Source: CAVVST01 sp963750995 | Lineage (GTDB): Bacteria; Acidobacteriota; Vicinamibacteria; Vicinamibacterales; UBA2999 | Length of the DNA: 64,000 nucleotides | Assembly: GCA_963750995.1 (NCBI GenBank) | Contig: CAVVST010000005.1 | Span: forward strand, 1,178,001-1,242,000 | Direction: 5' to 3' | Part shown: one piece after another, positions 27,379 to 40,815 of the stretch | Position numbering within the stretch: position 1 is the first letter of the stretch | Layout of the letters: each line of letters opens with the position of its first letter | The notes under the pieces: generated by a model | What the model was told of the DNA's origin: nothing | The model's database searches: none | What the model saw: the letters and a program-made list of their open reading frames with translations, nothing else | Translations under genes and position numbers: made by a program

Positions 27379-27603
27379 GTCCGAGACAAAGGTCACGTAT
27401 CCCCCGGCGCCGAGCTGGGTGCACGCTGGGCAGACCCCCCGATCGCTCAATTCCACCGAGGCGACTCGCAACGGCCGGCCGGTCTGCGGATCCGGAATGG
27501 CCGACGGGCGGGTGGCATTGGATGCCAGCCGGCCGGTGCCTTGGGGCTGCGGATACCACTCAAATAAACCGTGAAACAGGTCGGTGACGGGTCGGGTTGT
27601 CAT
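27319..27603 (-). CDS. Small CxxC zinc-ribbon-like protein
   Basis: A 94-residue protein of unknown function, starting MTTRPVTDLFHGLFEWYPQP. Two CxxC pairs (CPAC near residue 58 and CPSC near residue 82) suggest a zinc ribbon. Its 3' end overlaps the convergent DNA methylase by 60 nt. The coding pattern and paired cysteines support a real gene, but no family is recognised. Confidence 0.6.
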   Translation of the reverse strand: MTTRPVTDLFHGLFEWYPQPQGTGRLASNATRPSAIPDPQTGRPLRVASVELSDRGVCPACTQLGAGGYVTFVSDLRLAFACPSCRKLVWIAGA

Positions 27604-27626
27604 TTGTGCACGCGATGATAGCAGGG

Positions 27627-27653
27627 TTGCCGCGCAGGCAGGCGTGTTAGGCT
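27627..27653 (+). promoter_or_regulatory. Possible promoter of tRNA-Leu
   Basis: TTGCCG at 27627-27632 and TAGGCT at 27648-27653 could be -35 and -10 elements. The 15-bp spacer is short, but the -10 ends 7 nt before the mature tRNA 5' end, where transcription of a tRNA would begin. Weak evidence. Confidence 0.35.
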
Positions 27654-27660
27654 GAGTCGA

Positions 27661-27744
27661 GCGAAAGTGGCGGAACTGGCAGACGCGCCAGACTTAGGAT
27701 CTGGTAGCCGAAAGGCTATGGGGGTTCGAGTCCCTCCTTTCGCA
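27661..27744 (+). tRNA. tRNA-Leu (anticodon UAG)
   Basis: An 84-nt class II tRNA. The acceptor stem GCGAAAG pairs with CTTTCGC followed by discriminator A. The anticodon stem CCAGA/TCTGG encloses the loop CTTAGGA with anticodon TAG. A long variable arm (TAGCCGAAAGGCTAT) and a T arm with GGTTCGAGTCC follow. The CCA end is not encoded. The long variable arm plus anticodon identifies leucine (CUN codons). Confidence 0.93.
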
Positions 27745-28079
27745 TTTCCGAACCCAGAACGCGGAACGGGTCTGCACACGTTTTCAGGCGTTCGCTAGAC
27801 GTCCTGAATGACTATTGAAGCGACTCCATACGACTCGAAGCCGGTGTGCCGGATCGGAAATCCGGATCTGGCGACCTGAAAACCGTCACTGGCTGGGCCC
27901 CCCTGAATTCCTAAGGATCGGCCATCCGACCGAGGGATCCTAATGATACTGTCGGATATGCGGCCGCACGCACGGCCGTGCATTCGACACCCCCTGTTCC
28001 GGCATCCTCAAATTCAGGCCTGTTTTTAACGATCTTTACCTCGACCATTGTGGCGGGCACCTTGCTCGACGACGGCGGC
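27745..28079. other. Intergenic region upstream of the S8 protease
   Basis: About 335 nt without a convincing gene. It contains a 6-bp inverted repeat (CCGGAT/ATCCGG around 27848-27868), an AGGATC/GATCCT pair around 27914-27942, and an almost palindromic GC-rich stretch near 27960. No T-tract and no recognised riboswitch fold were seen. It presumably holds the protease promoter, which could not be placed with confidence. Confidence 0.4.
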
Positions 28080-29997
28080 ATGTCGATCTCCCTCCGTGCA
28101 CTGCGCCTGGTCATCGCGGCCGTGGCGATTCTCTTCCTGGCGACGCCAGTATTGGCTGGCCCCGGCCGGGACAAGAAGGCCGACAAGGCGCTTCGCGGGG
28201 CGCTCAAAGGGCGGTCCGAGCGGCACTCGGTCATCCTGAGCGTGAAGCCGGGCACCCGACGTCAGGTTCGCCTGGCTATCGAAAAGTGCGGCGGCGTCGT
28301 CACCAAGGAACACCAGCTCATCAATGCGCTGACGGTCAATCTTCAGGGTAACTGCCTGGACGCCCTCCTCGAGAACCAGAGCGTGAAGTCCGCCGGCAGC
28401 GATGCCAGCGTGACGTCCACGCCGGTTGTCGGATTCAGTGACGATTCGATCATGAATGCCGACCCCGTGCAGGTGTACGGCGCCTACTCCGTGCGCGAGG
28501 CCGTCGGTGGCCACGAATGGGCGACCGGCTCCGGGATTGGCGTAGCGGTCATCGACTCCGGTATCGCGCCGCTGCCGGCGTTCGAGGACCGGATCACGGC
28601 GTTCTACGACTTTACCGACGGCGGTATCGTCGCCACCGCGCCGAACGACGGCTACGGCCATGGCACCCACGTCGCCGGCCTGATCGGCGGCAACGACCCG
28701 CTGTTCCCCGGCGTGGCGGTTGACGTCAACCTCATTGGCCTCAAGGTGCTCGACGAGACGGGCAGCGGGTTGACGAGCAACGTCATCCGCGCGCTCGAAT
28801 TTACGGTGGCGAACCGCGAGCAGCTCAACATCCAGGTCGTGAACCTGTCGCTCGGCCACCCGATCCTGGCGCCGGCCGCGGACGACCCGCTTGTCCAGGC
28901 CGTGGAAAGCGCAGTTCGCGCGGGCCTCATCGTCACCGTCTCGGCCGGCAACTGGGGCAAGAACCCGGTCACTGGCGAACTCGGCTACGCGGGCATCGGT
29001 TCTCCGGGCAATGCGCCGTCGGCGATCACGACCGGCGCGTCGGACACCAAGAACACGCTGACGCGGTTTGACGACAGCGTCGCGCCGTACAGCTCACGCG
29101 GGCCGTCGTGGTACGACGGCTACGCCAAGCCTGACATCCTGGCGCCGGGACACAAGATGGTGTCGATGACGGATTCGAGCAGCTACCTGTTCTCACACTT
29201 CGCGCAGAACCGTGTGGAAGCGAACGGCACGGAGTACCTGAGCCTCAGCGGCACCAGCATGGCGTCGGCGATGACTGCGGGCGTGATCGCAACCGTCCTG
29301 GAATCGCACCAGTGGTATTCGTGGTATGCACGGCAGCCGCTCACCCCGACCGCGGTCAAGGCGCTTCTGCAGGTACAGCGCCGTCCTGCTGACCAGCAAC
29401 GGCGCACCGATCGACGCCCTGACCCAGGCCACCGGTCAGATCAACGCGGAAGGCGCAACGCGCGTCGCCGCCACGATCGCCTGGCTCGCGAGCGCGGGCG
29501 CGGATCCGGGGATGGGCGCGTTCGACCCGGCGATGTATCTCAACGATCCCTATTTCATGCCGACGGTTTCGGAACTGTCCGGCGAGTCGCTGCCCTGGGC
29601 GTCGCAGGTGATCTGGGGACCGCAGGTCGTCGATGCGACCAACCTGATCTGGGGCACGAACATCGTCTGGGGCGACAACATCGTCTGGGGCGACAACATC
29701 GTCTGGGGTGACAACATCGTCTGGGGCGACAACATCGTCTGGGGCGACAACATCGTCTGGGGTGACAACATCGTCTGGGGCGAGAACATCGTCTGGGGCG
29801 AGAACATCGTCTGGGGCGAGAACATCGTCTGGGGCGAGAACATCGTCTGGGGCGAGAACATCGTCTGGGGCGACAACATCGTCTGGGGCGACAACATCGT
29901 CTGGGGCGAGAGCGTCGGCGGTCAGAGCGTCCTTTCGGGTGCGACCAGCGCGGTCGGCCGCGGCCTGAACAGGCTGGGCAAGGAGCTGGGGCGGTAG
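28080..29997 (+). CDS. Secreted S8 (subtilisin-like) peptidase with NIVWGD repeat tail (frameshifted)
   Basis: Secreted serine protease, about 638 residues after repair. ATG 28080 begins a signal peptide (LRLVIAAVAILFLATPVLAG), then an inhibitor-like propeptide (HSVILSVKPGTRRQVRLAI). The catalytic domain has VAVIDSGIA (Asp ~159), GYGHGTHVAG (His ~194), a SAGNWG oxyanion region and LSGTSMASAM (Ser ~393); all triad residues are present. One extra G at 29373-29374 shifts the frame after TAVKALLQ; the second frame continues YSAVLLTSNGAPIDALTQA. The tail then carries 15 hexapeptide repeats (29641-29910) and ends SAVGRGLNRLGKELGR. The repeats may form a stacked surface-binding structure; that is inference. 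Confidence 0.82.
29641..29910 (+). repeat. 15 tandem 18-bp units encoding NIVWG(D/E)
   Basis: One NLIWGT unit followed by 14 NIVWG(D/E) units, exactly 15 x 18 bp. The unit ends change in blocks: six D, five E, two D, one E. DNA identity between units is near complete, with only single-base wobble (ggc/ggt, gac/gag), so the array is recently homogenised and could vary in copy number between strains. It is coding, not a CRISPR. Confidence 0.95.
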
Positions 29998-30005
29998 GAG
30001 GGCTC

Positions 30006-30665
30006 ATGGAAAAGGGTCTCTATCAGCCCACCGCTGCCGTTGTGACCTCCCGGGGGACGACACCCGAGTCGGTGCAATCCGACTGGCGCGAGGCGCTTCC
30101 GGTTCTGTCGAGCGGCGCCTTCACGCTTCGGGAACTCGAACTGAGCGATGCGCCCTCACTGCTGGCGATGCTGACGACGGGGGAAGTCACCCGCTTCATC
30201 TCACCGCCGCCGCCGACGGTTGAAGGGTTTGAACGATTCATTACGTGGACGAAGCAGCAGCGCGCGGCCGGGCAGTACATCTGTTTCGCCGTCGTCCCCG
30301 CTGGTATGACGACCGCGATAGGCCTCTTCCAGGTGCGCTCGCTCTCGCCGGACTTCTCCACGGCCGAGTGGGGCTTTGCCCTCGGGTCAGAATTCTGGGG
30401 CACCGGCTTGTTCGTCGAAGGTGCCCGTCTCGTGATTGAGTTTGCGTTCGACACGGTTGGCATCCATCGACTCGAAGCGAGAGCCTCGGTGGAGAATGGC
30501 CGCGGCAACGGCGCGCTGAGAAAGCTCGGCGCAGTCCAGGAAGGCGTGCTCCGTCGAGCATTCCTGCGAAATGGTCGGTATCACGACCAGGTCCTGTGGT
30601 CGCTTATCGATTCCGACTGGGATGCGGACAACCAGGGGCAGGAGGCGCGGCCAAGCATTCATTAG
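30006..30665 (+). CDS. RimJ/RimL-like GNAT acetyltransferase
   Basis: A 219-residue GNAT acetyltransferase. FTLRELELSDAPSLLAML is the N-terminal RimJ/RimL motif, AEWGFALGSEFWGTGLFVEG is the acetyl-CoA-binding loop region, and HRLEARASVENGRGNGALRK followed by LGAVQEGVLRRAF is the C-terminal signature. A strong AGGAGGG Shine-Dalgarno precedes ATG 30006. It follows the protease stop by 8 nt, so it may be co-transcribed. Its closest relative in the window is the second GNAT at 31421; the acceptor is unknown. Confidence 0.82.
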   Translation: MEKGLYQPTAAVVTSRGTTPESVQSDWREALPVLSSGAFTLRELELSDAPSLLAMLTTGEVTRFISPPPPTVEGFERFITWTKQQRAAGQYICFAVVPAGMTTAIGLFQVRSLSPDFSTAEWGFALGSEFWGTGLFVEGARLVIEFAFDTVGIHRLEARASVENGRGNGALRKLGAVQEGVLRRAFLRNGRYHDQVLWSLIDSDWDADNQGQEARPSIH

Positions 30666-30775
30666 ACGCGCCGCGCAAGCTGGCCCGGCGCTGCCCCCTC
30701 CCCGGCGCCACACGCACGAAATTTCGTTCCCCAAGCCTTTTTGTTAGAGGTGTGAGGACAACGCTCCGGCGATTG

Positions 30776-31408
30776 ATGGTCGCCGACTACCCAATTGGCG
30801 TGTTAGTGGTCGCTCTGGCCGTCCTGGGCGTGACGGCAGACGCCCACGCGCAGGGCCCGATCAAGGTCGGGTACTACGACATGAACATCGGCGCCGGCGT
30901 CACGGCGGAACAGGAACCGCCGATCGTCGCCGCCGGCTTCACCCCGGTTCAGCTGAACAGCGTGACCGCGACGGATCTCGCGGGCCTCCACGTCCTGTTC
31001 GTCCAGAACTCCAGCCCGAATGCCTACGGCACGGAGCACCTCGCGTCGAAAGCCGCCGTGCAGGACGCCGTCAATGCCGATGAACCGGTCGTGAATGATC
31101 AGCACGAGTCCGTGGCGTTCGATTGCCAGGGCGAGACGATCCTCGGCGGATCGTGGCTGATTCTGGTCACGGCCGAACGTTCCGATGGAGCCAAGGACGT
31201 CCTCGGCACCATTCGGGGCCAGGTCCTGAACGGATCCTTTGAGCCCGATGGCGATAGCACCCGCATCACTGTGCGCGACGTCCTCCTCGCCGTCACCGAA
31301 GGCACGGGACAGTACGCCGCGGTTGCTGAAGGGAGCGGGGCGCTCGATGCGACGTCGGATCCTCGAGACACGCCGCAGTTCGTCGGCAGGCTCGGACTGA
31401 CGTTCTAG
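30776..31408 (+). CDS. Secreted hypothetical protein, possibly rearranged
   Basis: A 210-residue protein. ATG 30776 gives a signal peptide (IGVLVVALAVLGVTADAHAQ). Residues ~28-90 (KVGYYDMNIGAG, then GLHVLFVQNSS) look like the start of a Rossmann-like secreted domain. The C-terminal ~90 residues (ILGGSWLILVTAERSDGAKD, then EGTGQYAAVAEGSG and FVGRLGLTF) look like a small beta-barrel. The hydrophobic strand expected between them is missing on this strand but is readable in register on the opposite strand (see findings). Function unknown. It lies between two paralogous GNAT genes. Confidence 0.5.
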   Translation: MVADYPIGVLVVALAVLGVTADAHAQGPIKVGYYDMNIGAGVTAEQEPPIVAAGFTPVQLNSVTATDLAGLHVLFVQNSSPNAYGTEHLASKAAVQDAVNADEPVVNDQHESVAFDCQGETILGGSWLILVTAERSDGAKDVLGTIRGQVLNGSFEPDGDSTRITVRDVLLAVTEGTGQYAAVAEGSGALDATSDPRDTPQFVGRLGLTF

Positions 31409-31420
31409 GACATAGGCCCG

Positions 31421-32027
31421 ATGCATCAGACCCTCACTGCAACCGTTCCCGAGACGACCTGGCGGCAGGCGCTGCCGGTGCTGTCGTCCAACGGCCTGAC
31501 CCTCCGTGACATCCGGAAGGATGACGCGTCGCCGCTGCTGGCGATGCTCGCCACCGACGACGTTAGTCGTTTCATGTCTCGCCTGCCCCCCACGCTCGAC
31601 TCTTTTGGCCGGTTCGTCGCGTGGATTCACGAGCAGCGAACCCTCGGTGTCTCGGTCTGCTTCGTCGTCATCCCGGAAGGGAGCGACAGCCCGGTTGGCG
31701 TCTTCCAGATACGGTCGCTCGAAGCGGACTTCGTGACGGCGGAATGGGGATTCGCCATTGGATCGCCCTACTGGGGATCCGGACTCTTTGCCAACGCCGC
31801 GCGCCTGGTGCTCGACTTCGCGTTCGGGACCGTCGGCGTGCGCCGGCTCGAAGCGCGTGCGTGCGCCGAGAACCGCCGCGGCAATGGCGCGCTCCGCAAG
31901 CTCGGCGCCACGCCGGAAGGCGTGCTCCGGCGGTCGTTCCTCTGGCACGGGAAGTACCCACGACCAGGTGCTCTGGTCGATCCTTGACTGCGACTGGGCG
32001 GGCTCATCGTCGGAACACGCCTGCTGA
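31421..32027 (+). CDS. RimJ/RimL-like GNAT acetyltransferase (frameshifted), paralog of 30006
   Basis: GNAT acetyltransferase clearly paralogous to the one at 30006. Shared blocks include EAL/QALPVLSS, LTLRDIRKDDASPLLAMLAT, AEWGFAIGSPYWGSGLF, RRLEARACAENRRGNGALRK and EGVLRRSFLWHGKY. The frame breaks at 31957-31959, where CCC replaces an expected CC; the alternate frame then gives HDQVLWSILDCDW, matching the paralog ending. The corrected length is about 201 residues. Read as a consensus error rather than a pseudogene, because everything outside the single base is intact. Confidence 0.78.
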
Positions 32028-32085
32028 CCGTGCTATTCTGAAATCGGGCTCACGTTCACGTCCCTCCTTCCGGAACGGCCTCCCG

Positions 32086-33360
32086 ATGAAAACCGAGTTC
32101 ACCGACGTCAGCGAAACGCAGAAAACCATCACGATCGAAATCCCGACCGAGGTGGTGGACGCGGAAATCGACCGCATCGCGCGTGGCTACATGAAACAGG
32201 CGCGGCTGCCCGGCTTCAGACCCGGTAAGGCGCCGCAGACGATCATCAAGCAGCGCTTCAAAGACCAGATCCTGCACGACGTGATGCACGGGCTGATTCC
32301 ACGCGCGGTCGAAGAGGCGCTGCAGGAACGCGGGATCGAGCCGGTGGACACGCCGAATATCAAGGACGTCGCGCTCAAGGAAGGTCGGCCGCTGAAGTTC
32401 ACCGCCGCGGTTGAGACGGTCCCCGCCTTGGACCCGGGTGATCTGTCAGCAATCACGCTGCATCGGCCGCCGGTGGAGATTAGCGACGACTCGGTGAACG
32501 ACATGCTGCAGCGCCTGCGCGAGCGCGCCGGCAAGTTCGAACCGGTGGAAGGCCGGCCGGTTGCGGATGGCGACGCCGTCGTCGCCGATCTCGATCGCAC
32601 GGGTCCCGATGGAAAGACGGATCATCATGACGGCATTACGCTCCAGCTGGGCGCGCCAGGCAACCCGCCTGGTTTCGATGCGAACCTGATCGGCCTCAAC
32701 GAGGGCGACGCGAAAACGTTTACGATTCACTTCCCCGAGAGCTACCCGGCGGAAGAGCTCGCCAACACCGATCAGACGTATACCGTGATGGTGAAGGGGA
32801 TTCGCCGGCGCGTGCTGCCCGAGCTCGACGACGAGTTCGCGAAGGATGTAGGCGAGTTCGAAACGCTCGCCGTGCTGCGCGATCGCGTGCGGACCGATCT
32901 GCAGGAAGAGGCGCAGGAGAACAGCCGACGGCAGGTGCGCGGCGAACTGTTCAAACAGCTCTCGGCGCGCATCACATTCGAACTGCCTGGTTCCCTGGTT
33001 GATAGAGAAATGGACCGGCGGCTCGAGGAGTTTGCGCGCCAGCTGATGTCTCAGCATGTGGACCCGCGCCAGGCCGGGATTGACTGGGCGCAATTCCGTG
33101 AAGCTCAGCGGGAGGCGGCGCGAGATGCAGTGGCAAGTGCCCTAGTTCTCGACGAAATCGCCCGCCGCGAGCAGATAACGATCAGTGGCGAAGATGTCGA
33201 TAAGGAGATCGAACGGTTTGCCACGCGGGCTGGCCGGACGCCGGCGGCCCTGAGGGCCCAGCTCGAAAAGGAAGGCGGAATCTCCCGCCTTTACGCGGGT
33301 TTGCGGCGGGAGAAGGCGGTTGACTTGGCATTGTCGCGTGCTAACATCATGGCCGGGTAG
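32086..33360 (+). CDS. tig: Trigger factor (ribosome-associated chaperone, peptidyl-prolyl isomerase)
   Basis: A 424-residue trigger factor. The N-terminal domain has the ribosome-binding signature GFRPGKAP (around residues 44-51). The FKBP-like domain sits mid-protein (GDAVVADLDRTG, then FPESYPAEELANTDQTYTV), and a helical C-terminal chaperone domain follows. It folds nascent chains at the ribosome exit tunnel. ATG 32086 is preferred over the long upstream-open frame. It heads the classic tig-clpP-clpX-lon order. Confidence 0.95.
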   Translation: MKTEFTDVSETQKTITIEIPTEVVDAEIDRIARGYMKQARLPGFRPGKAPQTIIKQRFKDQILHDVMHGLIPRAVEEALQERGIEPVDTPNIKDVALKEGRPLKFTAAVETVPALDPGDLSAITLHRPPVEISDDSVNDMLQRLRERAGKFEPVEGRPVADGDAVVADLDRTGPDGKTDHHDGITLQLGAPGNPPGFDANLIGLNEGDAKTFTIHFPESYPAEELANTDQTYTVMVKGIRRRVLPELDDEFAKDVGEFETLAVLRDRVRTDLQEEAQENSRRQVRGELFKQLSARITFELPGSLVDREMDRRLEEFARQLMSQHVDPRQAGIDWAQFREAQREAARDAVASALVLDEIARREQITISGEDVDKEIERFATRAGRTPAALRAQLEKEGGISRLYAGLRREKAVDLALSRANIMAG

Positions 33361-33409
33361 CCGGAGACCCGCAGGTTTCCGGGCCAGCGCGGAGGCGTGA
33401 ACGCCTCCG
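33361..33409 (+). terminator. Two consecutive GC-rich hairpins after tig
   Basis: Hairpin A, 33361-33382: 9-bp arms with one G-T wobble and a CGCA loop, starting right at the tig stop. Hairpin B, 33390-33409: perfect 8-bp arms with a TGAA loop. Neither is followed by a T-run, so they may attenuate or process the tig-clpP transcript rather than end it. Hairpin B resembles the hairpin before the transhydrogenase genes (51105-51128), including the CTCCGGTAC downstream flank. Confidence 0.55.
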
Positions 33410-33463
33410 GTACCAGACCTGCCCAGCCAAATCACAGCGACAATCCGACGCGACCCGGACGAT

Positions 33464-34075
33464 ATGCGCCAGAGTTTCGAGCCACGCGCCCAGCTTGTGC
33501 CGATGGTGGTCGAGCAGACCAACCGCGGCGAGCGGGCGTACGACATTTATTCGCGGCTGCTCAAGGACAGCATCATCTTCATCGGCACGCCGATCGATGA
33601 TGGCATTGCGAACCTCGTGATCGCGCAGATGCTGTTCCTGGAGGCGGAAGACCCGGATAAGGACATCATGCTGTATATCAACAGCCCTGGTGGATCGATC
33701 ACCGCGGGACTGGCTATCTACGACACGATGCAGTTCATCAAGCCGTCGGTGCAGACGATCTGCATCGGGCAGGCGGCATCGATGGCGGCGGTGCTGCTGT
33801 CGGCGGGAACGAAGGGCAAGCGGTTCTCGCTCCCGAATTCGCGCATCGTCATCCACCAGCCGCTGATGCAGGGGCTGGCGGGCCAGGCGACCGATATCGA
33901 TATCGCCGCCCGTGAAATCCTGCGGATGCGGGAACGGCTCAACGAAATCCTGGTGCTCCACACCGGCCAGCCGGTCAAGCGCATCCAGGAGGATACCGAG
34001 CGCGATTACATTATGTCGGCGGATCAGGGCAAAGAATACGGGATTATCGATGACGTCATCCGGAAACGGGTGTAA
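33464..34075 (+). CDS. clpP: ATP-dependent Clp protease proteolytic subunit
   Basis: A 203-residue ClpP. LVPMVVEQTNRGERAYDIYS is the conserved start, INSPGGSITAGLAIYDTM the substrate-groove motif, QAASMAAVLLSAG holds the catalytic Ser, and SRIVIHQPLMQGLAGQATDI holds the catalytic His. It forms a tetradecameric chamber loaded by ClpX, encoded next. The ATG at 33464 gives a usual short propeptide. Confidence 0.96.
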   Translation: MRQSFEPRAQLVPMVVEQTNRGERAYDIYSRLLKDSIIFIGTPIDDGIANLVIAQMLFLEAEDPDKDIMLYINSPGGSITAGLAIYDTMQFIKPSVQTICIGQAASMAAVLLSAGTKGKRFSLPNSRIVIHQPLMQGLAGQATDIDIAAREILRMRERLNEILVLHTGQPVKRIQEDTERDYIMSADQGKEYGIIDDVIRKRV

Positions 34076-34098
34076 CATCGAGGGAAAAGCCGCACAGT

Positions 34099-35346
<1,248 letters not shown>

Positions 35347-35353
35347 CCACCGA

Positions 35354-37738
<2,385 letters not shown>

Positions 37739-38286
37739 TTGCAGATTTCGGCCGAGTTCGTCACCAGCGCCGCCGGCGCCAGTGATTTTCCGCGTGACCG
37801 GCTGGCAGAAGTGGCCCTCGTGGGCCGGTCCAATGTCGGCAAATCGAGTCTGATCAATGCGCTGGTGAAGCGGAAAGTGGCGCGCACGAGCGCGGCGCCC
37901 GGAAAGACCCGGCTGGCCAACTTCTACCGCGTTCAGCGGGGGTCGGCGCGGGCGTTCTACTTGGTCGATCTGCCGGGCTATGGGTATGCCCGGGGCGGTG
38001 ACGCATCCGCGAATGAATTCAATCGGCTGACGGAGGCGTACTTTTCACGGGCACGGCAGGACATCGCGGTCCTGCTCCTCGTGGATTCCCGACATCCCGG
38101 ACTGGCATCGGATCTGGACGCGTGGGATTGGCTGAGATCGCAGCCGTGCGCCCACGGCATCATCGCGACCAAGGTGGACAAACTGACGCGCGCCGAACGC
38201 ACGCGCCATGGCCAGGAACTCGAATCGTTGTTTGACGTCCCCGTCACGCTGGTTTCAGCGCAAACGGGGGAAGGATTGGAAGAGCT

Positions 38287-39673
<1,387 letters not shown>

Positions 39674-40479
39674 GACCGTAGCGTCCGGTCAGCGCATTCC
39701 AGCGGACACGCAGGACGTCGCCAAAGGCGGCGGCACCGCGCGAGATCGCGACGCGGCTGTCGGCGCGGCCGCGCCACACGATACCGGTCTCGCGCACGTC
39801 GAACCCGGCGCGTCGGGCGAGCACGAGCAGCTCCACGTCGAACGCAAATCCAGAAATCGTCAGCCGCGGAAAAAGCGCTTCCGCGGCCTCGGCGCTGAAC
39901 AACTTGAAGCCGCACTGCGTGTCCATGATGCCCGGCACCGCGAACACCCGGACATGGGCATTGAATACCCGGCCGATTAGGTGACGCAGCCAGTGCTCGC
40001 CGAGCCGGATCGAGCCCGGCGCTTCGCGTGAGCCGATGACGATGTGTGGTGCTGGCGACCTGGCGACGGCGTCGAGAAAGCGATCCAGGTTGTCGGGCGG
40101 CATGGCGAGGTCGGCGTCGGCCATGAACCGCCACGCCCCGCGCGCTTCCAGCATCCCGCGCTGGATGGCCTTCCCTTTTCCACCGCGCCCTCCTCGGACC
40201 AGCCTGATCCGCCGATTGCCGGCCGCCGTCTGCTCCACGATCGCCACGGTAGCGTCGCTGCTCCCGTCGTCAACGACAATCAGCTCCCAATCAAGCCCGA
40301 GGTGGTCCAGGTAGGACCCGAGCTCGCGCAGCGTCCCGGCAATAGCTCCCGCTTCGTTGAAGGCGGGTATGACCACCGAAAGGACCGGCGAAAGCGGCGT
40401 GGAAGGGGGCGTCGAAGGCGCTGTGGAAAACGCTGTACTGGAAGGACTTGGCGTCAAACGCGACGAGTATAACGCATGG

Positions 40480-40485
40480 TATAAT
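40480..40485 (+). promoter_or_regulatory. Probable -10 element of rpmE
   Basis: A consensus TATAAT at 40480-40485, 34 nt upstream of the L31 start codon and in an AT-rich dip for this genome. No good -35 hexamer is visible at 16-18 bp spacing. Likely a promoter, weakly defined. Confidence 0.5.
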
Positions 40486-40518
40486 TTCGTTTTTCCCCGT
40501 GTTCCGAAGGAGCTGGCC

Positions 40519-40815
40519 GTGAAGGAAGGGATTCACCCGAAGTACCAGGAAGTCGAAGTGCGCTGTGCGTGCGGCAACACGTTCAAGACGCGCTCGACCA
40601 AGCCCGAGCTGCACCTGGAAATCTGCTCGGCCTGCCACCCGTTCTTCACGGGCCGCCAGAAGCTGATCGACACCGAAGGCCGCGTCGAGCGCTTCACCAA
40701 GAAGTTCGGCGCGCAGACGTCGGAGCAGCGCAAGACCGCCGCGAAGGCGAAGAAGGTAACGAAGACGCCGAGCGCGACTGCGAAGCGGCCGCGCAAAACC
40801 ACCGCCTCCGCCTAG
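40519..40815 (+). CDS. rpmE: 50S ribosomal protein L31
   Basis: A 98-residue L31. EGIHPKYQEVEVRCACGNTF, TRSTKPELHLEICSACHPFF and TGRQKLIDTEGRVERFTKKF are diagnostic. Cysteines at CAC and CSAC are the zinc-binding form. The GTG at 40519 has an AAGGAG Shine-Dalgarno upstream. The C-terminus has a lysine-rich extension of ~25 residues, longer than in E. coli. Its stop codon shares the palindrome CTAG with the stop of the convergent metallophosphoesterase. Confidence 0.94.
   Translation: MKEGIHPKYQEVEVRCACGNTFKTRSTKPELHLEICSACHPFFTGRQKLIDTEGRVERFTKKFGAQTSEQRKTAAKAKKVTKTPSATAKRPRKTTASA

Noticed and set aside
27745..28079. A riboswitch (c-di-GMP type) before the S8 protease
   Set aside because: Only short, unpaired resemblance; the conserved core could not be matched.
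29641..29910. 18-bp direct repeats as a CRISPR-like array
   Set aside because: The units are contiguous without spacers and translate as a hexapeptide array in the protease frame.
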